A stretch of 64,000 nucleotides of DNA from Planctomycetaceae bacterium (lineage in GTDB: Bacteria; Planctomycetota; Planctomycetia; Planctomycetales; Planctomycetaceae). The position numbers and the translations under genes are program-made. Within the stretch, counting starts at the first letter, position 1, and every line of letters begins with the position of its first letter. The notes beneath the pieces are model-generated. The model was not told the DNA's origin. It saw only the letters and a program-made list of their open reading frames with translations, and did no database searches. Below are positions 53,741 through 63,687 of this stretch, one piece after another. The stretch lies in the NCBI GenBank assembly GCA_041398825.1, contig JAWKTX010000011.1:186001-250000 (forward strand). The letters run 5' to 3'.

Positions 53741-56530
53741 ATGGCCTCACCCTTTACATTCTTCCGCAAGAACCAGCAGTCCATGATGGTCGCGCTGGTC
53801 ATACTCGCAATGATGGCTTTCACGCTGGACTCTGTGTTCGCGTCGAGAGACAGCCAATTCACGATGCTTGGCGTTATGCTGGGTGCCGCTATCTGCGGAA
53901 TCGCCGGAATCGGTCAGGGCAAGTGGATCCAGTACGGCATTGGGGGTGCAATTCTGGGTGGTCTTTGCGGCTGGATCATGCCCAGGTACCTTCGAAGCCC
54001 TGCCGACGGTGAGCCCATCATCGCAACCTCTCTGGGAGTCTTCGACAACAAGCGGATCTACGATCTTCAGATTCAGCGGGGGATTGCAGATCAATTTATG
54101 GCTCGGGCTTTCGAGTCGTCCTTCGGAGAAGGCACGGCTCAATTCGCGACCCGGTTTGGTTTTGGCCATCAGAATCAACGGGAAGACCTGATCTTCGGCG
54201 AAATCATGCGAAGTGAAGCTGACAAGCTTGGCATCGTTGTGACAGATGACATGGTTTCCAGCTACATCAACAGCCAGACTTCTAACAAGCTGACCGGCGA
54301 GGCATTCGCGAAGATTCGCACAAGCCTCTCCATTGAAGGCCAGAAAATCAGCGAAGACAGGCTGTTTGATATCCTGAGATCCGAAATCAAGGGCATGATG
54401 GCCTATCGGGCAACGCAGCCTCAGGTGAGCGTTATGCCGCCACCACCCGAACTCTACTACAATCTCTACAAGCGTCTAAACGTCAGCCAGCGGTTGAACA
54501 CCGCGATGATTGATGTTGACGCTTTTCTCGATGCCGTTCCCGAGCCGGAAGAAGCTCAGATTGTTGACCTGTTCTCAAACGCTCGGCTCTATTACCCCAA
54601 TGAAAAAGGCCCCGGAGAAGCTGGGTTCCGTCAGCCCCGAAAAGTGAAACTCGCCTATCTGGAAGTCGATTATAAGACGATTGAATCACAGACTCCGGCC
54701 GTAACTGATGCCGATGCTGAAGCCTACTACAACGAAAACAAGGAAACTCTCTACAAGCGGCCCGTAACCCCGAAACCACCGGAAGTTCCGGCTACGCCAG
54801 CTGGCGAGGATGCCAATCCGGATTCAGAAAAAGCGTCGACCGAAGCGGTTGAAAAAACGTCCACCGGCGAAAAACCGGCTGAAGTCCCGGCCACGCCCGT
54901 AACTGAGGACACCACGCCGGATTCAGAAAAAGCGTCAACCGAAGCGGTTGAGAAAACAGCCACCGAAGAAAAACCGGCTGAGGCGTCAGAGGAAGCGGCA
55001 AAAACTGACGCGGCTGCTTCAGAAAGTGCCGAAGACACTCCGGCAGAAACTGAAGAAACAGGCACCGAATGTGGCCCGACTGATGAAGCAGCCGCAAGTG
55101 ATGAAGCTGCTACCAGTGATGAAGCAGCTACCATTGGTGACGCAGCAGCCGGTGGTGACGCAGCCACCAATGATGAAGCAAAACAGGCCACCCAGACCGA
55201 CGCCTCAGGTACAACGGAAACAGCAGTGACCGAGGAGAAAAAGGAGGCAACCACGGAGTCCGGAGCCGAGGCTTCAACGTCCGCTGCCACAGACGAAACC
55301 TCCTCCACCCCGCTCGCTATCCCTTCAACCGGCGAAGCGGAAGCAGCCGAAGAGGCATTCCCGGAACCCGCATTCGAGTATCGTCCACTGGACGATGAGC
55401 TCAAGGCGGAAATCAAAGAACAGCTGCTGGCGAGCCGGGTCAGAGACGCACTCGCGGCCCAGGCATCCGAACTGCATGCCAAAATGCAGGCGCAGCATTC
55501 CGAACGCAGAAATAAACGTTTCGAGATTAAGAAGGAAAATCAGTCCATTACCGACGAAGAACTGGCCGAGCAAATGAAGGAATATTCCAAAGGAATCACC
55601 GAGTTTGCTCGCAGCCTCGACGACGACAAATCCACTTACGTGGAAACTCCTTTCGTCAGTTACGCAGAATTGACAGATGACGAAGATTATCCCGTGGGAG
55701 CAGCAACTCCGCCGGGCGGCAATCCTTTCGCTCCGTCCGGTGCCAGCGTCGCAGACACGACGTTTTCACTTCCTGGCGATGATCTTCAGTTCTTTAATCC
55801 TCGTCACTCCGTTCGCACTTCATTTGACCTGGATGGCGGGGAATCACACTACGTTTGGTGGATCGTAGACAACGTTGACTCGCATGTGCCAACGCTTGAG
55901 GAGCCCGGCATTCGCGATGAAGTTATCCTGACACTGAAGCGTCAAAGTGCCCGGGAACTTGCCAGGAAGCGTGCTGAAGCCCTTGCGAAGACTGTCACTG
56001 ACGGACTCGCTCTTTCGGATGACGAAAAGAAGCCCATGGCAACAACTCTGGAAGACGTGACAGTCACGGGGAGTGACGAATCCGCAAAGGTTGCAGTTCG
56101 CCAGACACTCACATTCACGTGGATGCGTCAGCAAATGATGAATCAGCAAATGGCGATGTTCCAGCGACCACAGGCAGTCCTTTCACAGATTCAATTCGCG
56201 GATGCTTCCGGTGATTCGATCGAATTGGCATTCGACGACTTCATGAAGGTGGTCTTCGAAGATCTGGATAATGAGGAAGTCGGAGTCGCACCGAACGCTG
56301 ACATCAGCAAGTTCTACGTTGTTCAGGTCGTTGACCGAGTGCCAACAGCAGAGGTGGGGGAAGACTCACTGCGAGAACGATTCCTGAACGAAGGCAAGCA
56401 GTTTGGTTTTAGTCAGAGCCCGCTTTTTGCGATGATGCAGCAAACCGTCGGAAACCCGACAGCAATCGAATGGGAAAAGAATCTCTGGCGAAAATACGAC
56501 GTTGATCCGGACGCTCCTCGCGAAGAGTAG
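53741..56530 (+). CDS. SurA/PpiD-like envelope folding protein with low-complexity insert
   Basis: 929 residues. N-terminal hydrophobic segments (MMVALVILAMMAFTLD, LGVMLGAAICGIAGIG, YGIGGAILGGLCGWIMP) anchor it. Residues about 100-235 follow the SurA_N-type helical pattern (VFDNKRIYDLQIQRGIADQF, MRSEADKLGIVVTDDMVSSYI). Residues about 345-530 are an Ala/Glu/Thr-rich repeat tract, and then a helical and PPIase-flanking-like C-terminal part follows. A canonical parvulin domain is not visible. It resembles a chaperone for exported proteins. The long insert is probably a disordered linker. Confidence 0.75.
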   Translation: MASPFTFFRKNQQSMMVALVILAMMAFTLDSVFASRDSQFTMLGVMLGAAICGIAGIGQGKWIQYGIGGAILGGLCGWIMPRYLRSPADGEPIIATSLGVFDNKRIYDLQIQRGIADQFMARAFESSFGEGTAQFATRFGFGHQNQREDLIFGEIMRSEADKLGIVVTDDMVSSYINSQTSNKLTGEAFAKIRTSLSIEGQKISEDRLFDILRSEIKGMMAYRATQPQVSVMPPPPELYYNLYKRLNVSQRLNTAMIDVDAFLDAVPEPEEAQIVDLFSNARLYYPNEKGPGEAGFRQPRKVKLAYLEVDYKTIESQTPAVTDADAEAYYNENKETLYKRPVTPKPPEVPATPAGEDANPDSEKASTEAVEKTSTGEKPAEVPATPVTEDTTPDSEKASTEAVEKTATEEKPAEASEEAAKTDAAASESAEDTPAETEETGTECGPTDEAAASDEAATSDEAATIGDAAAGGDAATNDEAKQATQTDASGTTETAVTEEKKEATTESGAEASTSAATDETSSTPLAIPSTGEAEAAEEAFPEPAFEYRPLDDELKAEIKEQLLASRVRDALAAQASELHAKMQAQHSERRNKRFEIKKENQSITDEELAEQMKEYSKGITEFARSLDDDKSTYVETPFVSYAELTDDEDYPVGAATPPGGNPFAPSGASVADTTFSLPGDDLQFFNPRHSVRTSFDLDGGESHYVWWIVDNVDSHVPTLEEPGIRDEVILTLKRQSARELARKRAEALAKTVTDGLALSDDEKKPMATTLEDVTVTGSDESAKVAVRQTLTFTWMRQQMMNQQMAMFQRPQAVLSQIQFADASGDSIELAFDDFMKVVFEDLDNEEVGVAPNADISKFYVVQVVDRVPTAEVGEDSLRERFLNEGKQFGFSQSPLFAMMQQTVGNPTAIEWEKNLWRKYDVDPDAPREE
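54782..54979 (+). repeat. Two tandem 99-bp coding repeats
   Basis: Two 33-codon units in register (54782-54880 and 54881-54979), each encoding EVPATP...PDSEKASTEAVEKT...EKPA. They are nearly identical at the DNA level in the central part. They lie in the low-complexity insert of the SurA/PpiD-like gene. Confidence 0.85.
55081..55180 (+). repeat. Degenerate 18-bp coding repeats (DEAATS type)
   Basis: About six consecutive units of 15-21 bases, mostly 18, each beginning TGATGAAGC or TGACGCAGC and encoding DEAA/DAA-type hexapeptides. They continue the low-complexity tract after the 99-bp repeats. Confidence 0.8.
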
Positions 56531-57009
56531 TCTTTGTCAGGTGTTTCCAAATAACACGACGAGCCCGGGATTCGTAATGAATGCCGGGCTCGCTCCGTTT
56601 GGGTAGAAGAACATCCTCAACCGCAGAATCCCTTTCGGATAACAGTCGATCTGAAGCGGCATGCCGATTGGCACCAACAGGGTTCGAACGCTGCTGAATG
56701 ACATCCGACGAAACGAAACTTCGGGCTGCCTCTCTATCCGACCGCATGCCCCAATTCTGAAGACATCACGCGTAGTTCAACAGCTTGGTGGCACACGGGC
56801 AGGCCGCACGCATCCAGTTTGACTCTGCGTCTTTTGTCTCCATTGCAAATGCCGGAACACGGCAGGACGACACGGAGAGAGAATCAATTCACCTGCATCA
56901 ACTGTAACGCCACAGGCGAATCTGAGCCGCAACGTTCACGCAGTGCCCGGGCCGAACTTCAACAAATTCTCCAGAGCCCTGAGCTGAGAGGATGCGGCAT
57001 CAACAGAGT
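56531..57009. other. Intergenic region between convergent genes
   Basis: 479 bases. Apart from the terminator-like hairpin near its left end I see no gene or repeat. A 67-codon frame at 56819-57022 has no family character. Confidence 0.45.
56561..56591 (+). terminator. Terminator-like hairpin after the SurA/PpiD-like gene
   Basis: An 8-bp GC stem (GAGCCCGG, 56561-56568, with 56584-56591) with a 15-base loop lies 31 bases after the stop. The T-run is poor (GCTCCGTTT). Confidence 0.5.
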
Positions 57010-57702
57010 TCAGGGGGCTTGAACACCCTGATACACAACAGTCTCGGGATGTTCCACTTTCCAGGCGATCCATACAGTGCGAACATAGTCAACATCTGTA
57101 AGCGGAAGATCAGTCGCATTATGGTCGTAAATGATGCCGTCGAGATTTACCTTTAATGATCCATCCACGACGCCATTTGAGGTCATGCCAATCGTCTTTG
57201 CGAGGGATTCCGTCGAAAATACACGAACAACGTCTGATTCAGAACAATAGGCGATGGTCACAGGTGTCTCATCGACGAGGCAATTCACCACAGCACTGTT
57301 CGGCTGCTTCATCGCATCCATCAGAAATGCGACAGATTTACCATCCACAATGCAGCCGACAATCATCGCCTCTTCGGGAAGATCAGCATCCGCGGCTGCC
57401 GTCATAGGAGGATTATGAACGGCGTTATCGTTTGCCGAGATCGGCGTAGAGGCTGGGTTGGATACCGGCTCCATTGTGGCAGGAGCTGCGACCTCGCTGT
57501 TCTTCAGGACGTCGGATTCCCCGGTTTTGATTTCGCCATTCCCTTCAGAGACCGTCGTCTGAGCCGTGTCAGTCACGACGACGTCAATTGATTCATGACC
57601 TGCGTCTGCAGGTCCGGCAGGCGAATCTGAACCACCACATCCCGTTAAAAGCACAAACCCAAGAATGGCCGAAGGCACCGGACGCAGCCGTAAAGTACGC
57701 AT
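57010..57702 (-). CDS. Lipoprotein with DUF3179-like C-terminal domain
   Basis: About 230 residues from the ATG at 57702 (MRTLRLRPVPSAILGF), with lipobox LLTGC. A disordered linker of 80 residues precedes a domain with MIVGCIVDGKSVAFLMDAM, VVNCLVDETPVTIAYCSESDVVRVF and DYVRTVWIAWKVEHPETVVYQG. The spacing of the VN...PV..YC motif resembles DUF3179, a family of secreted proteins of unknown function in planctomycetes. It is divergent from the next gene, 127 bases apart. Confidence 0.7.
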   Translation of the reverse strand: MRTLRLRPVPSAILGFVLLTGCGGSDSPAGPADAGHESIDVVVTDTAQTTVSEGNGEIKTGESDVLKNSEVAAPATMEPVSNPASTPISANDNAVHNPPMTAAADADLPEEAMIVGCIVDGKSVAFLMDAMKQPNSAVVNCLVDETPVTIAYCSESDVVRVFSTESLAKTIGMTSNGVVDGSLKVNLDGIIYDHNATDLPLTDVDYVRTVWIAWKVEHPETVVYQGVQAP

Positions 57703-57829
57703 TGTATTTGGGGCGAGGGCAAACATTTGCTAAAAGTCCCGAACTGGGTCGTCGAATCAGCAGTAGGCTTGGTCTACCCGTGAATGATACCATCAACCAA
57801 AAAATCAGAAAACCGGGGTCTGCGCAACA

Positions 57830-58936
57830 ATGAGTCTAAACTCCGTAAGAACCGGATATTCCCCCCCGCATCGTAAGTCCGGTGCACGTCACGTTGGCAT
57901 TCGGTACTTTCTGATCGTTGCGGCCGTGATCATTTGTGGTCCGCACGCAAAGGTTCCGGGCAACTCGACGGCATCTGCATCCGTCATTGATGCTGACGTC
58001 GACGCAACCGTCGAGCGCGGACTGGACTATCTGGTCTCTCTGCAAAAACGACAGGGGTACTGGGAGGCAAATCAGGGACAATACCGTGTCGCAATGACAG
58101 CCTTGTGCGGGGTCGCAATGCTCGCTGAAGGCTCCACAACCACAACCGGTAAGTATGCACAATCCATTCGACTTGCCGTGGACTATCTGCTCTCGATGAG
58201 TCGCCCCAATGGCTTGATTGGGTACCGTGAAGACTACCACTACACCTATGGGCATGGATTTTCGATGCTTTTCCTGAGCCAGGTGTACGGTGAAGAAGAA
58301 GATGCGAAACGGCGTGAAGAGATCCGTGACGTACTGATTCGCGCCGTTCAGTTTTGTGCTGATGCACAGACGAGTCGAGGTGGCTGGGGTTATGTTTCGG
58401 CCAAAGAAGGAAACGACTTCGACGAAGGGTCAACCTGCATCACTCAGGTTCAGGGGCTCAGAGCCTGTCGGAATGCAGGCATACCGGTCTCAAAAGAGAT
58501 CATCGAGAATGCAAAGACCTATATCGCGGAATGCACAACAGAGCAGGGGGGCGTGCAGTACAGTATTCGCGGTGGCGGCGCCAGGCCTCCCATCACCGCC
58601 GCTGCCCTCGCCGCTTTATTCAACGCTGGCGAGTACGAGACCGACTTAACAAAACGGATGCGGAACTACTGCTCCCGAACGATCTGGCCGGATAAGTCAC
58701 TGACCTCAAGCAACGGTCACTGGCACTACATGCATTTCTATTTTTCGCAGGTCGTTTACAGAACCGGCGGCGACGATTGGGAGAAATACAGAACTGAGCT
58801 GAATCAGAAGCTGATGCAGGACGCGTTGCCTACCGGAGGCTGGGCCGATCAACAGGTTGGAAACGTGTACACAACAGCTCTGAATTGCATCATGTTGCAG
58901 CTCGAAAAAGGATTCCTGCCGATCTATCAGCGTTAG
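57830..58936 (+). CDS. Exported terpenoid-cyclase-fold (prenyltransferase/squalene oxidase repeat) protein
   Basis: 368 residues with an N-terminal signal or anchor segment (YFLIVAAVIICGPHA). The alpha/alpha-toroid repeats appear as VERGLDYLVSLQKRQGYWEAN, AVDYLLSMSRPNGLIGY, AVQFCADAQTSRGGWGYV, TYIAECTTEQGGVQYSI and QDALPTGGWADQ. This is the squalene/hopene cyclase repeat fold without the DXDD cyclase motif, so it is not expected to be a cyclase. Such exported proteins are numerous in planctomycetes and their function is not known. Confidence 0.82.
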   Translation: MSLNSVRTGYSPPHRKSGARHVGIRYFLIVAAVIICGPHAKVPGNSTASASVIDADVDATVERGLDYLVSLQKRQGYWEANQGQYRVAMTALCGVAMLAEGSTTTTGKYAQSIRLAVDYLLSMSRPNGLIGYREDYHYTYGHGFSMLFLSQVYGEEEDAKRREEIRDVLIRAVQFCADAQTSRGGWGYVSAKEGNDFDEGSTCITQVQGLRACRNAGIPVSKEIIENAKTYIAECTTEQGGVQYSIRGGGARPPITAAALAALFNAGEYETDLTKRMRNYCSRTIWPDKSLTSSNGHWHYMHFYFSQVVYRTGGDDWEKYRTELNQKLMQDALPTGGWADQQVGNVYTTALNCIMLQLEKGFLPIYQR

Positions 58937-58979
58937 ATTCACCCGTCCTGATCGAATGATTTCGACAGAGGAAACTTGC

Positions 58980-59981
58980 ATGCCTCATTTCAGTTACCCA
59001 GGTCCGATACTTCTCAGTTGCATCCTCACGGTCGCCGCGGGATGCAGTGGCGAATCTTCCCAGCAGCCTGCAGGCAGTACGCCCGCAACAGAAATGAAGT
59101 CGAGCGTTCAGAATGATGAGCGAAACACTTCAACATCGGAATCCACTCCGGACAGCAATGCTGTTGATGATAACAAAGTTGTCGACCAGGAAGTGACATT
59201 TGAACCTCTGTCCCTGAACGCACTCGGTGGTGGTTCGGTGAATGCCACCGGGGCATCGGAGACAAACGCAGAAGCCAGCATTCGGAGTATCATGCAACAC
59301 CTGAAACCGCTTCAGGTCATGTTGGGAGGATGGCGAGGAACTACGCGACGCGAATATGAGGGCTTCAAGGCAGTCGACAATCACGAATGGATCTGGGATC
59401 TGCGCACAAACCCCTCCCAACCTGCATTAATCATTGAATCCGATAAGAGCCCCTATCTGCGAAAGGGACGTATCACGTGGGACGAGTCCCGGGGCCAGTT
59501 CGCACTGCAGGCGACTGATGGAGAGGGTATCACAAGGGACTTCTACGGCCGTTTTACAGAACCGGTGCAGGAAGTTGTGGGAAGCGATGACAAGCTTCAC
59601 AGAGTATTCCGACTCCAATTCGATCAAGATGCAGAAACGGATGTGGATGGCAGCCAACCGAACGATTTCTGGCAAATCGCGTTTGCTCAACAAGACAACA
59701 ACCGGTACCTGCTTGAAGTGGCCCACCGTCGCGCAAAAACAGATTTCCGTCGATATGACACCGTGTCGACTCAACGAGAAGGCACATCCTTTGCCATCAA
59801 TGATTCCGACTACGGCGAGAAAACCTGCATCATCTCAGAGGGGCTCGGGACAATTCAGGTCAGCTACAAGGGTCGCGACTACTGGGTCTGCTGCACAGGC
59901 TGCAAGGCTGCATTTGACGAAGACCCTGAAAAGTGGATAGCCCGAGCGGCTGAACGAGACAAGGAAAAGAAGAAACAATGA
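58980..59981 (+). CDS. Lipoprotein with YHS-like C-terminal metal-binding domain
   Basis: 333 residues from the ATG at 58980. The signal ends in LTVAAGC. A disordered linker leads to a beta-rich middle (VMLGGWRGTTRREYEGF, LYEVAHRR-type strands). The last 50 residues resemble a YHS domain: GTIQVSYKGRDYWVCCTGCKAAFDEDPEKWI. YHS domains bind metals such as copper or zinc through the Cys residues. The 3' end overlaps the esterase gene by an ATGA junction, so the two are translationally coupled. Confidence 0.77.
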   Translation: MPHFSYPGPILLSCILTVAAGCSGESSQQPAGSTPATEMKSSVQNDERNTSTSESTPDSNAVDDNKVVDQEVTFEPLSLNALGGGSVNATGASETNAEASIRSIMQHLKPLQVMLGGWRGTTRREYEGFKAVDNHEWIWDLRTNPSQPALIIESDKSPYLRKGRITWDESRGQFALQATDGEGITRDFYGRFTEPVQEVVGSDDKLHRVFRLQFDQDAETDVDGSQPNDFWQIAFAQQDNNRYLLEVAHRRAKTDFRRYDTVSTQREGTSFAINDSDYGEKTCIISEGLGTIQVSYKGRDYWVCCTGCKAAFDEDPEKWIARAAERDKEKKKQ

Positions 59982-60709
59982 AAAATGAACTGCTTTCTCC
60001 GGGCGGACTCAGAACTCGCGTGATCGACGATCTTGGAGACTCCGCGCCAAAGCTGATGGTGATCCTCTGTCACGGATTCGGAGCCTCCGGGGACGATCTT
60101 GTCCCGGTTGCTGAATGGCTGATTGATAGCAGCGATCTGATTGCATCAACATGCCAGTTTGCCTGTCCGGAAGCTCCTGTCGACTTAACAAAAATGGGTA
60201 TGCCTGGCGCACGTGCCTGGTGGCCCATCAATATGGCGTTACTGGCCGAAATCAATCAGACTCGAAACTACCAACAGCTAACGGAGCTGACGCCTGACGG
60301 AATGCTGACGGCCACCGAACAGCTCAATCAGTCGATCAAAGAGCTGCTCACCGATAGAAGCCTGAGTCAGAATCAGGTGGTCCTGGGCGGCTTCTCTCAG
60401 GGAGCGATGTGTTCGACCGATGTCGTCCTGCGGCACGGATTTTCACCGGCAATGCTCGCGTTATTCTCCGGCACCATGCTTTGTCGGGAAGACTGGACAA
60501 ATCTTGCAAAGGCACATCCGGGCTGTCAGGTATTCCAGTCCCATGGGCAACAGGACATGGTTCTGCCATTTCGGCCCGCTGTGGAACTCAGCCAAATGCT
60601 GTTTGACGCCGATTTCAGGACCGAATTTCATGAATTTCAGGGAGGCCACACCATACCTGCGTCGGTCCTTCATGAGTTTTCAGAGTCCCTCAGTAGTTTG
60701 CTTGGTTGA
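59978..60709 (+). CDS. Carboxylesterase / phospholipase of the alpha/beta-hydrolase fold
   Basis: 243 residues, cytoplasmic, starting in the ATGA overlap. Motifs are LMVILCHGFGASGDDLVPVAEWL, nucleophile elbow GGFSQGAMCS, acid in SHGQQDMVLPF and His in GGHTIP. This is the acyl-protein thioesterase/phospholipase_carboxylesterase pattern with a complete Ser-Asp-His triad. It hydrolyses short to medium acyl esters in known members. Confidence 0.87.
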   Translation: MKNELLSPGGLRTRVIDDLGDSAPKLMVILCHGFGASGDDLVPVAEWLIDSSDLIASTCQFACPEAPVDLTKMGMPGARAWWPINMALLAEINQTRNYQQLTELTPDGMLTATEQLNQSIKELLTDRSLSQNQVVLGGFSQGAMCSTDVVLRHGFSPAMLALFSGTMLCREDWTNLAKAHPGCQVFQSHGQQDMVLPFRPAVELSQMLFDADFRTEFHEFQGGHTIPASVLHEFSESLSSLLG

Positions 60710-60830
60710 GTGAGTTGAGAAACGCAATTACTATCCCATCCTTGGTTTGTGTTTGGGCGACATACCGCCGCCGGAATTAGCATCCAATTACCGAAACAGT
60801 CGCGTCAGTTGTTGAAACAGGACCTTAGAC

Positions 60831-61580
60831 ATGATCGTTGGAAAGATCTGGAGTGCCTTCAAGGCTCAGATGAACAAACTGGCCAACTTCTTCTGGACTG
60901 CCGATCCCATAGCGCAGATGCAATATGAATACGATCAGGCTGTTGAGCAACTGAAAGGTGGAAAAGACGGACTCGCTCAGTATCGAGCCCTCGTGGAACG
61001 CGTCAGCCAGCAGGTTGCCAATGACAAACGCCACGTGGCTAAACTTGAAGGCCAGGTGAAAGCGTACCTGCAGGCGGGTGACCGACAAACGGCAGCAAAG
61101 TTTGCGCTGGAGATGCAGAAGGCAAAAGACCAGCTCGCAGAAAACATTTCCCAGCTGGAAATGCACGAGAAAGCTTACGAAAACAACCTGCTGAAAATTA
61201 AGAATGCCACGAAGAAAGTCGGCGAGATCAAAGAGAAGATGCACAAGTACGATGCGGAATTGAAGATGAGCCGGGCGGAAGCAGAGCTGTCCGAAATTGC
61301 AGGCTCCTTCAACTTCGATGTCACGACGGATCTGGGACAAATTGAAAACGTACTGCAGGACCAAATCAACAAGAACAGGGCAAAGGCTCGTGTCGCCTCC
61401 GACCTGTCGGAACAAGGCATCGAACAAATCGAGCGAGAAACCGCTGCGGAAGCTGCCATGGCTGAGGATGCCCTGAAACAGTTCGAACTGGAACTCGGCA
61501 TGATTTCACCACAGACCGTTAATATCGGACAGGAGGAAAAAGACCTGGGACCTTCGCAGAAGACAACGGAGCTCAACTAA
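60831..61580 (+). CDS. PspA/IM30 family membrane-stress protein
   Basis: 249 residues. It is almost entirely helical coiled coil: VGKIWSAFKAQMNKLANFFWTADPIAQMQYEYDQAVEQLKGG, then the long Glu/Lys/Ala-rich hairpin to about residue 160, then shorter helices and an acidic tail. The pattern fits PspA/Vipp1, structural relatives of ESCRT-III that coat and remodel membranes. The initial helix is less amphipathic-looking than in PspA. A terminator follows, but the AAA+ gene starts only 145 bases after the stop. Confidence 0.85.
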   Translation: MIVGKIWSAFKAQMNKLANFFWTADPIAQMQYEYDQAVEQLKGGKDGLAQYRALVERVSQQVANDKRHVAKLEGQVKAYLQAGDRQTAAKFALEMQKAKDQLAENISQLEMHEKAYENNLLKIKNATKKVGEIKEKMHKYDAELKMSRAEAELSEIAGSFNFDVTTDLGQIENVLQDQINKNRAKARVASDLSEQGIEQIERETAAEAAMAEDALKQFELELGMISPQTVNIGQEEKDLGPSQKTTELN

Positions 61581-61602
61581 GCTCTTCCGAAAACGGCAGG
61601 AA

Positions 61603-61631
61603 AAGCCCGGCAGACACTGTCGGGCTTTTTT
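61603..61631 (+). terminator. Rho-independent terminator after the PspA gene
   Basis: An 11-bp stem (61603-61613 with 61617-61627, one G-U pair) with an ACA loop, followed by T residues. It lies 23 bases after the pspA-like stop. Partial read-through into the AAA+ gene is possible. Confidence 0.85.
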
Positions 61632-61724
61632 CACATGCATGTCGTTCGTCATCCAATCAGATCACGACAGAAGGTCCAGAAAGAAGGCGACGGAATTCTG
61701 CCGACCCATGCGAAAGCGCGAATC

Positions 61725-63557
61725 ATGTCTGACGTCATTGAGAATGCATCCCCAACTGTAACTGAACTGGCTCTGCCGGAATGGTACCCATCGTGGGCCG
61801 TCCGACTTTCACAAGCCTATTTTGCGGGGACGTCCTGCTTCTTCGTTCTTCATGGAAACATCCACGACCTCGTCCCGTGCGAACGTGATGGAAACACCGA
61901 ATTCCTGAGTGTTTCCGAGTTCCTTGGAGAGTTCATCTTTGGCCGCTGGGATTTGGTGCTGAAACACAACCTGAGTACGGGACTTCAGGCACTCTCCGGT
62001 TCAGATAACGCACGTCACCAGGAAATGATGCGAGAACTGACGGCACTATTCGGCCCGTACAGAAACTGGTCGCGCGACCCAGACAATATTCTCCTGACTC
62101 TGGACCAGATGATTGAGCGATACCTGGTAGAAAGTGACCCACGCAAACGCAAACGAATGGCAGTCCTCTTCGACTTTGGACAATACCTCGTCCCGCCAGG
62201 TGACCCGGTGCAAATCTCAGGGCGAATTGCCTCCAGAGTCGTTCGATTCGTTGACTGGGCTCGCAACCCATACATCCGCAGAGTGAACATGGCTTTCTGC
62301 CTGATCGCCGAAAGTCTGTCCGAGGTCAATGAGCGACTGACGGCCAGCCCGTATGTCGCTGCGATTGAAATCCCGATGCCTGACCGAACGGCCCGCGACA
62401 GATTTGTCAGACACAGACTCTCAAATCCATCTGAGACAAAGTCGGACTCCCCGGCGCTCCTTCCATCTGCTCCCGACCCGACCAGACCACAAGAGGAGCC
62501 ATTGGACGCCACGCAGTTGATTGCAGGGTCAAATGGCCTGAGCCTGCTGAGTCTCGAACATCTGCTGGCAGATTCAGCCCGCGCTGGAGGTGTTTCCGCG
62601 AAACAGTTTCGCGAAATGAAAAAGACAGCGATCGAGCGACAATGTGGTGGGTACCTCGAGTTCGTGGAACCTCGACATACTCTGGACCTGGTCGTTGGCC
62701 ATGAAGCAGCCTGTCGTCGGCTCAGAGAAGATGCAGAGTTGATCTCAAACGGCTACGCCGAAGCATCCCCCATGGGATACTTGTTCTGTGGAGCAGTGGG
62801 CACGGGAAAGACGTTCCTTGCGGAATGCTATGCTGGCTCAATTGGAATCCCGTGTGTGAAACTGAAGAACTTCCGGTCGAAGTACGTGGGCGAGACGGAA
62901 GGGAACCTCCAGAGAGTGCTGACTGTACTCAGAAGTCTGGGACCGGTCGTCGTCATTATCGATGAAGCTGATGCGTCGCTTGGCGACAGAAACCAGAATG
63001 GCGACTCAGGCACAGGGAGCCGCGTATTCTCAATGATTGCCCAGCAGATGGGAGACACACGCTATCGTGGCCGCATCATCTGGATGCTGCTGACATGTCG
63101 TCCGGATCTTTTGCCCATCGACCTGAAACGTCAGGGACGAGCAGAAGTGCATATCCCTCTCTTCTATCCGGACAATGACGAAGAAATCCGGGAAATGTTT
63201 CGGGTGATGTGTCGCAAGAACAACATCTCCATCGACCCCTCGGCACTGACATTTCCTCAGAAACATGGTCAGCTAAGTGGTGCAGATATCGAAAGCATCG
63301 TCCTGACTGCAAAAAGAAAGGCACTCCTCGCCCGTCGTGATATCGTGACTGCCCAGGACATACTGGATACTGTGGCTGAATTTATCCCCTCCGCTCAGGG
63401 TATGGAGAAAGAAATGCAGGAGCTGGCTGCTGTTCTGGAATGCACGCAGCTCGACTTTCTGAATGACTCATGGAGAGAATCGATCGAGTCTCAGGATGGA
63501 CGATCACGGATGCAGCAAAGAATGACGCACCTGCGAAATCTGATTGAGAGTATGTAG
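61725..63557 (+). CDS. AAA+ ATPase next to PspA
   Basis: About 610 residues from the ATG at 61725 (MSDVIENASPT); the frame extends to 61635. Residues 1-330 hold a nucleotidyltransferase/ATPase-like but degenerate module (FFVLHGNIHDLVP, RMAVLFDFGQYLVPPGD). The classical AAA domain has Walker A GAVGTGKT (356-363), Walker B VVVIIDEAD (408-416), sensor and Arg region LKRQGRAEVHIPLFYP, then the C-terminal lid GADIESIVLTAKRKA. It resembles Vps4/FtsH-type AAA modules. A role in remodelling PspA polymers is inferred from neighbourhood only. Confidence 0.85.
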   Translation: MSDVIENASPTVTELALPEWYPSWAVRLSQAYFAGTSCFFVLHGNIHDLVPCERDGNTEFLSVSEFLGEFIFGRWDLVLKHNLSTGLQALSGSDNARHQEMMRELTALFGPYRNWSRDPDNILLTLDQMIERYLVESDPRKRKRMAVLFDFGQYLVPPGDPVQISGRIASRVVRFVDWARNPYIRRVNMAFCLIAESLSEVNERLTASPYVAAIEIPMPDRTARDRFVRHRLSNPSETKSDSPALLPSAPDPTRPQEEPLDATQLIAGSNGLSLLSLEHLLADSARAGGVSAKQFREMKKTAIERQCGGYLEFVEPRHTLDLVVGHEAACRRLREDAELISNGYAEASPMGYLFCGAVGTGKTFLAECYAGSIGIPCVKLKNFRSKYVGETEGNLQRVLTVLRSLGPVVVIIDEADASLGDRNQNGDSGTGSRVFSMIAQQMGDTRYRGRIIWMLLTCRPDLLPIDLKRQGRAEVHIPLFYPDNDEEIREMFRVMCRKNNISIDPSALTFPQKHGQLSGADIESIVLTAKRKALLARRDIVTAQDILDTVAEFIPSAQGMEKEMQELAAVLECTQLDFLNDSWRESIESQDGRSRMQQRMTHLRNLIESM

Positions 63558-63687
63558 CAAATGACCTACCCCCGGGCGGAATCAAATTCCTGATTTCAAA
63601 GCGATTCACGTGCAGAGCACGTGCAACACAGATAACATCCACCTCTACAACTCCACGTAGAAAACTTCTCATTAAGGTTCTTGAACA

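Noticed and set aside
53476..54012. 178-codon plus-strand frame before the SurA/PpiD-like gene
   Set aside because: It is read in another phase over the start of the real gene and lacks recognisable features.
54751..55482. 243-codon Ser/Ala-rich frame on the minus strand
   Set aside because: It is the complement of the low-complexity repeats in the SurA/PpiD-like gene.
60825..61427. 200-codon minus-strand frame
   Set aside because: It is the complement of the PspA coiled coil and has no family character.
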